From Acidobacteriota bacterium (GTDB lineage Bacteria > Acidobacteriota > Terriglobia > Acidoferrales > UBA7541): 10,735 nt of DNA. The notes under the pieces are model-generated. The model made no database searches. It saw only the letters and a program-made list of their open reading frames with translations, and was not told where the DNA came from. The position numbers were made by a program, and so were the translations under genes. Numbering within the stretch: the first letter of the stretch is position 1; every line of letters starts with the position of its first letter. Positions 7,144 through 10,735 of the stretch are shown piece by piece. The stretch covers positions 1 to 10,735 of the forward strand of contig JAFAZL010000471.1 of the NCBI GenBank assembly GCA_019239815.1, written 5' to 3'.

Positions 7144-7171
7144 AAAAAGCCGACTATCGCGCGCTGGTCGG
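7144..7171 (-). terminator. Weak intrinsic terminator after the DUF3565-type gene
   Basis: On the minus strand CCGAC (7171-7167) pairs with GTCGG (7154-7150) around a 12-base loop rich in GCGC, followed by C and five Ts (7148-7144). It lies 6 bases past the stop codon. The stem is short, so termination may be incomplete. Confidence 0.4.
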
Positions 7172-7176
7172 AACAG

Positions 7177-7416
7177 TCAGCTTTCGACGCATTTTGCGCA
7201 GGCGAGTTCGGCGCCAATGCGAGACATGCGGCCTTCGGGCGTCGTCACCCAAGGGCGGCTCTGCCATGGCGGATTGTGCCGCACGTGCTGCGTGTGGCCG
7301 CATTCCAGGTCCGCGATCCAATCGCCGCCTTCGTCCTGATGGAATCCGACGATCTTGCGGTTCGGCCGCGCCATTGTTGCGGATTCACTCAATTTTGATG
7401 CGGGTTTCGGTTCCAT
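7177..7416 (-). CDS. DUF3565-type small putative zinc-binding protein
   Basis: A 79-residue protein. The core IVGFHQDEGGDWIADLECGH, then TQHVRHNPPWQSRPWV and a closing CAKC, matches what I know of the DUF3565 family, whose function is unknown. Cys39, His41, His44, His47 and the Cys73-x2-Cys76 pair could bind a metal, most likely zinc; this is inferred from residue spacing. There is no signal peptide or membrane segment. The family usually begins at the equivalent of MARPNRKIVGF, so ATG 7374 (residue 15 here, 65-residue product) is an equally good start. Neither start has a clear Shine-Dalgarno; GAGTG lies about 11 bases before the inner ATG. The gene is divergent from the OmpA-type gene. Confidence 0.8.
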   Translation of the reverse strand: MEPKPASKLSESATMARPNRKIVGFHQDEGGDWIADLECGHTQHVRHNPPWQSRPWVTTPEGRMSRIGAELACAKCVES

Positions 7417-7455
7417 TTCGCGATAAGGTTTACTAAAGTATTCTGCGCCAAGAAA

Positions 7456-7487
7456 ACCCAGCGACTCACCTTCTGGATCGGCTGGGT
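7456..7487 (+). promoter_or_regulatory. Inverted repeat in the leader of the OmpA-type gene
   Basis: ACCCAGC (7456-7462) and GCTGGGT (7481-7487) are perfectly complementary around an 18-base loop, 57 bases before the GTG start. It could be an operator between the two divergent genes or an RNA stem in the leader. No riboswitch class was recognised, and no convincing promoter hexamers were found nearby. Confidence 0.3.
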
Positions 7488-7544
7488 AAGTACGCTTTTA
7501 TTTTAGAGCGGTTCGATACTGAAGTCTCGCTTGGAGGAATCACT

Positions 7545-9164
7545 GTGAACGTCCCCAAAAATTTGCTTCTGGCCTGCGGTCTCGCCGCAGCCATGGTTTC
7601 GGCCGCGACAGTCGCACCGGGCGCACGAGCTCTCCCTGCCAACACCGCGGCCGCGAGCGATCCGCAAGCCGCCGCCACAACCGCACGAACGTTGAAGGCG
7701 CTCGACTATCGCCGCGCGGGATCGTCGGCGACGATCTATTTCGTCGCGACCGATCAGGCGTCTGGTGCGTCTGGCACTGCGAAGGTGCAAAGCAAGGCAA
7801 ACCGCATTCAGATCGACGCGCGGTTTACGGGCTTGCCGGATTCATCGAAGTTCGGGCTCGAATATCTCACCTATGTCCTATGGGCGATTTCGCCGCAGGG
7901 CCGCGCCGTGAATCTCGGCGAAGTCATCAACAAGAACGGCAACGCGCAGCTCAAGGCCAGCGTGGATATGCAGACGTTCGCCATGCTCGTCACCGCCGAG
8001 CCCTACTACGCGGTGGCGCAGCCGGGCGATGAAGTCGTGCTCGACAATGCAATCCCCGAGAAGATGCTGAGCCGCGTAGAGAATGTTTCGACGAGCTACA
8101 ACCTGATCAGCAAAGGCAGCTATTCGCAGTCGAACACGCCGATCGAAAACGCGATTTTCGGCGTCGATCGCAAAGCGCCCTCAGACTTGTTCCAGGCACG
8201 GAACGCAGTGCGCATCGCGCGCAACGCGCACGCCGACACCTACGCCACTGCGAGCTTCAAGAGGGCGACGGATCAATTGCAGCAAGCGGAAACGGCTTAT
8301 CAAGATCGCAAGAACTCGAAGATCGTAATCGCCGCGGCACGCAACGCCGTCGAAACCGCCGAAGAGGCGCGTGTGATCGCGGTGCAGAAGAAGGCCGAAG
8401 AGGACGCGCAACTCAAGGCGGAAGCGGAGCGGCAAGCGGCTGCGGCGCGTGAAGCGAAGGCCCAGGCCGACGCAGCAGCTCAAGCGGCGGCGCGTGCGCA
8501 GGCCGATGCGGAACGCCAGGCGGCGGATCAGGCTCGCTCGGAAGCGGAGAAGGCTAAGGCGCAAGCGGACGCGGCAGCGGCGGCAGCGTTAGCGCAACAG
8601 AAAGAAGCCGAAGCGGCAAAGGCGGCGGCACTGGCTCAGCAACAGCAGGCTGAGGCGGCAGCGGCAGCAGCGAACCAGGCAGCGGCGCAGGCCGAAAAGG
8701 AAAAAGCCGACATGCGCGCGCAGCTGCTAGCGCAGCTCAATGCCGTGTTGCAGACGCAAGATACGGCGCGCGGCTTGATCGTCAATATGTCGGATGTTTT
8801 GTTCGACACCGGCAAATACACGTTGAAGCAGCCGACGCAAGTGAAGCTGGCGAAGATTTCCGGCATCTTGCTCTCGCATCCGGGTTTGACGGTGCAGATC
8901 GAAGGTCACACCGACAGCGTCGGCAGCGACGAATTCAACCAGAAGCTCTCGGAACAGCGCGCCGATGCGGTGCGTGACTTTCTTGCGTCGCAGGGTGTGC
9001 CGGCCTCGTCGATGACGGCGAAGGGCTTCGGCAAAACCGATCCGATCGCGAGCAATGACATACCGGAAGGGCGACAGAAGAATCGCCGCGTTGAACTGGT
9101 CGTCAACGGCGCTGCCATCGGAAACGCGGCACCGGGTGCGCCGGCGCAAGCGCAACCGCAGTGA
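7545..9164 (+). CDS. OmpA-family peptidoglycan-binding envelope protein with long Ala-rich coiled coil
   Basis: A 539-residue exported protein. Residues 1-29 form a signal peptide (hydrophobic LLLACGLAAAMVSAATVA, probable cleavage after ARA-29). Residues about 45-170 are a globular beta-rich domain I do not recognise, and 212-280 a helical region rich in ARNA repeats. Residues about 280-395 form an alanine/glutamate/glutamine-rich coiled coil. The OmpA C-terminal domain spans about 410-522 (LFDTGKYTLK, EGHTDSVG, LSEQRADAV, GRQKNRRVEL). Asp457 and Arg472 are spaced 15 apart, like the diaminopimelate-contacting pair in characterised OmpA domains. It likely anchors the outer envelope to the cell wall, the coil acting as spacer. 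There is no lipobox at the cleavage site; Cys11 lies within the hydrophobic core. The start is GTG 7545, with GGAGGA (7533-7538) six bases upstream. Confidence 0.92.
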   Translation: MNVPKNLLLACGLAAAMVSAATVAPGARALPANTAAASDPQAAATTARTLKALDYRRAGSSATIYFVATDQASGASGTAKVQSKANRIQIDARFTGLPDSSKFGLEYLTYVLWAISPQGRAVNLGEVINKNGNAQLKASVDMQTFAMLVTAEPYYAVAQPGDEVVLDNAIPEKMLSRVENVSTSYNLISKGSYSQSNTPIENAIFGVDRKAPSDLFQARNAVRIARNAHADTYATASFKRATDQLQQAETAYQDRKNSKIVIAAARNAVETAEEARVIAVQKKAEEDAQLKAEAERQAAAAREAKAQADAAAQAAARAQADAERQAADQARSEAEKAKAQADAAAAAALAQQKEAEAAKAAALAQQQQAEAAAAAANQAAAQAEKEKADMRAQLLAQLNAVLQTQDTARGLIVNMSDVLFDTGKYTLKQPTQVKLAKISGILLSHPGLTVQIEGHTDSVGSDEFNQKLSEQRADAVRDFLASQGVPASSMTAKGFGKTDPIASNDIPEGRQKNRRVELVVNGAAIGNAAPGAPAQAQPQ

Positions 9165-9170
9165 GCTGCC

Positions 9171-9193
9171 AGATAGCCGATCATCGGCTATCT
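9171..9193 (+). terminator. Perfect palindrome just after the OmpA-type gene
   Basis: AGATAGCCGAT and ATCGGCTATCT flank a single C; in RNA this gives about a 9-bp stem with a 5-base loop. It begins 7 bases after the stop codon. There is no T-tract, so it is more likely a 3'-end stabiliser or rho-assisted end than a classical terminator. Two tandem CCAACAG heptamers follow (9195-9208). Confidence 0.4.
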
Positions 9194-9231
9194 CCAACAG
9201 CCAACAGCTATCAATGACCTTCGGAAGTTTG

Positions 9232-9260
9232 GGGCGCGTGCGATGGCAATCGCCGCGCCC
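9232..9260 (+). terminator. Strong GC-rich hairpin downstream of the OmpA-type gene
   Basis: GGGCGCG-T-GCGAT pairs with ATCGC-CGCGCCC around loop GGCA: 12 base pairs with one bulged T. It is the strongest simple hairpin seen in the window, but no T-run follows on either strand. It could end the OmpA-type transcript or insulate the downstream gene. Confidence 0.4.
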
Positions 9261-9350
9261 GAGCTACGATTAGTTTACAAAACATCGGCAAACTGTGGTG
9301 ATTCTTGAGCAAATAGCCAGCAACCATTCCCGGATTCAGTCCGTCTAAGT

Positions 9351-9359
9351 TGCTAGAAT
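9351..9359 (+). promoter_or_regulatory. Candidate extended -10 promoter
   Basis: TGC-TAGAAT is an extended -10 element with five of six matches to TATAAT. No good -35 lies 16-18 bases upstream, which is common for extended -10 promoters. The start of transcription would be near 9366, about 20 bases before ATG 9386. Confidence 0.4.
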
Positions 9360-9385
9360 TGGTGTCTGCGGAGTGTATTTTCGCA

Positions 9386-9691
9386 ATGCGAGGTTTGTCA
9401 ACAACTCGGCTCTTCACCGCGAAGTTCGCGCGCCAAACGGTTGCCGTACTTGGCTGCGTGATGCTTCTTTACGTGGTTTCCGGCGTCGCGTTTCTGCACC
9501 ATCACTCCAAGGGGCCCGAGACGACTTGCCACGTTTGCCAGGTGCTGCACGCACCGGCTCTCGCTTATTCTCCTGGCAACTTGATTCCGGCCGCGCATCA
9601 GATTGCGCGCTACAGCTCGACGCTCGAGCTCTTCAACGCCGAGAATTTCGTAGCATCGCACCGCACGCCTCGCGCCCCTCCTCTCGCGTAA
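9386..9691 (+). CDS. Small single-helix membrane protein with HHH and CxxCxxLH motif, unknown family
   Basis: A 101-residue protein. A basic N-terminus (about 1-16) precedes one membrane helix or uncleaved signal (17-37, VAVLGCVMLLYVVSGVAFL). Directly after it come HHH (38-40) and, seven residues on, CHVCQVLH, giving Cys48, Cys51 and His55. The rest is soluble with no known domain. The cluster of three His, two Cys and one His just outside the membrane could bind a metal or be a redox pair. This is inference; the protein resembles short DUF2946-like membrane proteins only in general plan. ATG 9386 fits the candidate promoter, with GCGGAG (9368-9373) rather far upstream; in-frame TTG 9350 and GTG 9362 are alternatives. 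It precedes the TonB-dependent receptor by 172 bases in the same direction, which suggests but does not prove a link to metal or metal-complex uptake. Confidence 0.62.
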   Translation: MRGLSTTRLFTAKFARQTVAVLGCVMLLYVVSGVAFLHHHSKGPETTCHVCQVLHAPALAYSPGNLIPAAHQIARYSSTLELFNAENFVASHRTPRAPPLA

Positions 9692-9778
9692 TCATTCTCC
9701 TGAATCGTTAACGAAGTTCGCGCCATGTGCGCTCGATCTGTATATCTCCACCTGTTGCACTTCGAGCATCTGGCGCCA

Positions 9779-9796
9779 CCGCTGATCTTCCAGCGG
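9779..9796 (+). promoter_or_regulatory. Hairpin in the spacer before the TonB-dependent receptor
   Basis: CCGCTG-ATCTTC-CAGCGG, a perfect 6-bp stem, 68 bases before the receptor ATG. A possible -10 TATATC (9741-9746) with a poor -35 TTCGCG (9717-9722) at 18 bases lies upstream, which would put the hairpin in the receptor leader. Both assignments are weak. Confidence 0.2.
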
Positions 9797-9863
9797 CTCT
9801 ATCCACACATCTACGCAGTCGCCACGCGCGACGTTGGTCCCTCTCGATGGGACAGGAGAAAAC

Positions 9864-10735
9864 ATGGCACGGAATTTCTGCAGTTATCAGCAACCGCGGC
9901 AGGGCAAATTATTTTGGTCACGGATTTCAATCTTGACGGTTGGCGTTCTGGTCCTCGCCGCATCTGGTTTTGCGCAGGGGAATTCGGGATCGATCGAAGG
10001 CGTCGTCAAGGATCCGTCCGGCTCATCCATCGCCGGCGCGACCGTCGAAATCACGTATTCGGTCAGTGGCTTTCAACGCGAAACGACGACCAACACCGAC
10101 GGAACTTTTCGCTTCGTGAACATTCCGTTCAATCCGTATCACATGGTCGTCACCGCGACAGGATTTAACTCATTCACGCAGGACGTTGAGGTTCGTTCGA
10201 CCGTGCCGACAAACGTGCAGGTTGCGCTGACGATCGGCACCGCGAATACGAGCGTCACGGTCGAAGCCAACGGCGGCGACCTGGTTGAAAACGAATCGAC
10301 GTTTCACACGGATGTCGATCAGGGAATCATGAACCGGCTGCCGCTCGAGAGTGCATCATCATCGGTGACTTCGTTGGTGACGCTTGTTTCGCCGGGCGTA
10401 GCGGCGGACTCCAACGGCAACATGCACGGGCTTGGCGATCACGCGCAGAATTCATTTTCGGTCGATGGCCAGCCCATCACCGATCAGACCAGCAAAGTCT
10501 TCTCGAATCAGATCCCGTCGGATTCGATTCAATCGTTGGAGGTGATTTCGGGCGCGCCGCCGGCGGAGTTCGGCGACAAGACGAGCTTGGTCATCAAGGT
10601 GACGACGAAGTCCGGCCTCGGTGTCACCAAACCGGCGGGTAGCATTACGACTTCCTACGGCAGCTTCGGCACGTCGAACGTCGCGTTCGATCTCGCTTAC
10701 GGCAACGACAAGTGGGGCAACTTCATCTCGGCGAG
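9864..10735 (+). CDS. TonB-dependent receptor with carboxypeptidase-regulatory-like domain (Oar-like), 3' end missing
   Basis: The first 290 codons of a large outer-membrane protein; relatives usually exceed 1000 residues, so about three quarters is missing. It begins with a basic stretch and signal peptide (about 1-38, ending ASGFAQ). A CarboxypepD_reg-like beta-sandwich follows (about 41-125: GSIEGVVKDPSGSSIAGATV, then TNTDGTFRFVNIP). The plug domain starts near 150 with FSVDGQPITDQ (198-208), IQSLEVISGAPPAEFGDKTS and VIKVTTKSG at about 243-251, and the first barrel strands come after 258. The family imports or secretes large or chelated substrates using TonB energy; in Acidobacteriota such receptors are numerous and often tied to polysaccharide or peptide use, so the substrate is unknown. 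ATG 9864 has AGGAG five bases upstream. The ORF continues past the window end. Confidence 0.94.
   Translation, partial: MARNFCSYQQPRQGKLFWSRISILTVGVLVLAASGFAQGNSGSIEGVVKDPSGSSIAGATVEITYSVSGFQRETTTNTDGTFRFVNIPFNPYHMVVTATGFNSFTQDVEVRSTVPTNVQVALTIGTANTSVTVEANGGDLVENESTFHTDVDQGIMNRLPLESASSSVTSLVTLVSPGVAADSNGNMHGLGDHAQNSFSVDGQPITDQTSKVFSNQIPSDSIQSLEVISGAPPAEFGDKTSLVIKVTTKSGLGVTKPAGSITTSYGSFGTSNVAFDLAYGNDKWGNFISA

Noticed and set aside
8181..8564. Arg/Leu-rich minus-strand frame in the OmpA-type gene
   Set aside because: Antisense of the Ala/Glu/Gln-rich coiled coil; the composition is a mirror of that repeat-like coding sequence.
9865..9881. TGGCAC followed by CTGC, resembling a sigma-54 promoter
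   Set aside because: The GG-GC spacing is two bases too long and it overlaps the receptor start codon. A similar TGGCAC near 7770 is also off by two bases and lies inside a gene.
9725..10168. Plus-strand frame of 147 codons overlapping the receptor start
   Set aside because: It is out of frame with the receptor, whose signal peptide, regulatory domain and plug are clear; no features of its own.
1..10735. Search for CRISPR arrays, tRNA/rRNA, insertion sequences, integrases, toxin-antitoxin pairs and defence clusters
   Set aside because: No regularly spaced repeats, cloverleaf sequence, transposase or integrase motifs, or recognisable defence genes were seen by eye.

Overview
The window looks like ordinary chromosomal DNA from a Gram-negative soil-type bacterium, most likely an Acidobacteriota member of the Koribacter/Terriglobia kind. 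Three things point there: an Oar-like TonB-dependent receptor with an N-terminal carboxypeptidase-regulatory domain, an EF-G paralogue as a stand-alone gene, and GC-rich codons with purine-rich Shine-Dalgarno sites. This assignment is inference from gene style; no rRNA or other phylogenetic marker is present.

Layout. (1) 1-1246, minus: an MsbA/ABCB-type ABC exporter cut off by the window start. (2) 1247-1609: a divergent control region with candidate promoters for both neighbours and a hairpin-rich leader before the next gene. (3) 1610-3742, plus: an elongation factor G-like GTPase with altered G motifs, followed by an intrinsic terminator at 3799-3825. (4) 3743-4334: a mostly non-coding stretch with a possible small two-helix membrane protein on the minus strand (3945-4133). 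(5) 4335-6002, plus: a GAF/AAA+/Fis-type sigma-54 activator. (6) 6022-6993, minus: an aldo/keto reductase converging on it. (7) 7177-7416, minus: a small DUF3565-type putative zinc protein. (8) 7545-9164, plus: an OmpA-type peptidoglycan-binding lipoprotein-like or periplasmic envelope protein with a long alanine-rich coiled coil, followed by two strong hairpins. (9) 9386-9691, plus: a small one-helix membrane protein with an HHH...CxxCxxLH motif. (10) 9864-10735, plus: the first 290 codons of the TonB-dependent receptor, cut off by the window end.

How the genes relate. Most are single transcription units separated by 100-600 bases with their own candidate promoters, and no multi-gene operon is obvious. 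Several are envelope functions: ABC exporter, OmpA protein, receptor and small membrane proteins. The small CxxC protein just before the receptor is the best candidate for a functional pair. The sigma-54 activator has no recognisable -24/-12 promoter in the window, so its targets are probably elsewhere.

I found no CRISPR array, tRNA, rRNA, insertion sequence or phage gene, and no clear new multi-gene system. The most interesting leads are the altered GTPase motifs of the EF-G paralogue, its structured 5' leader, and the two small membrane proteins.
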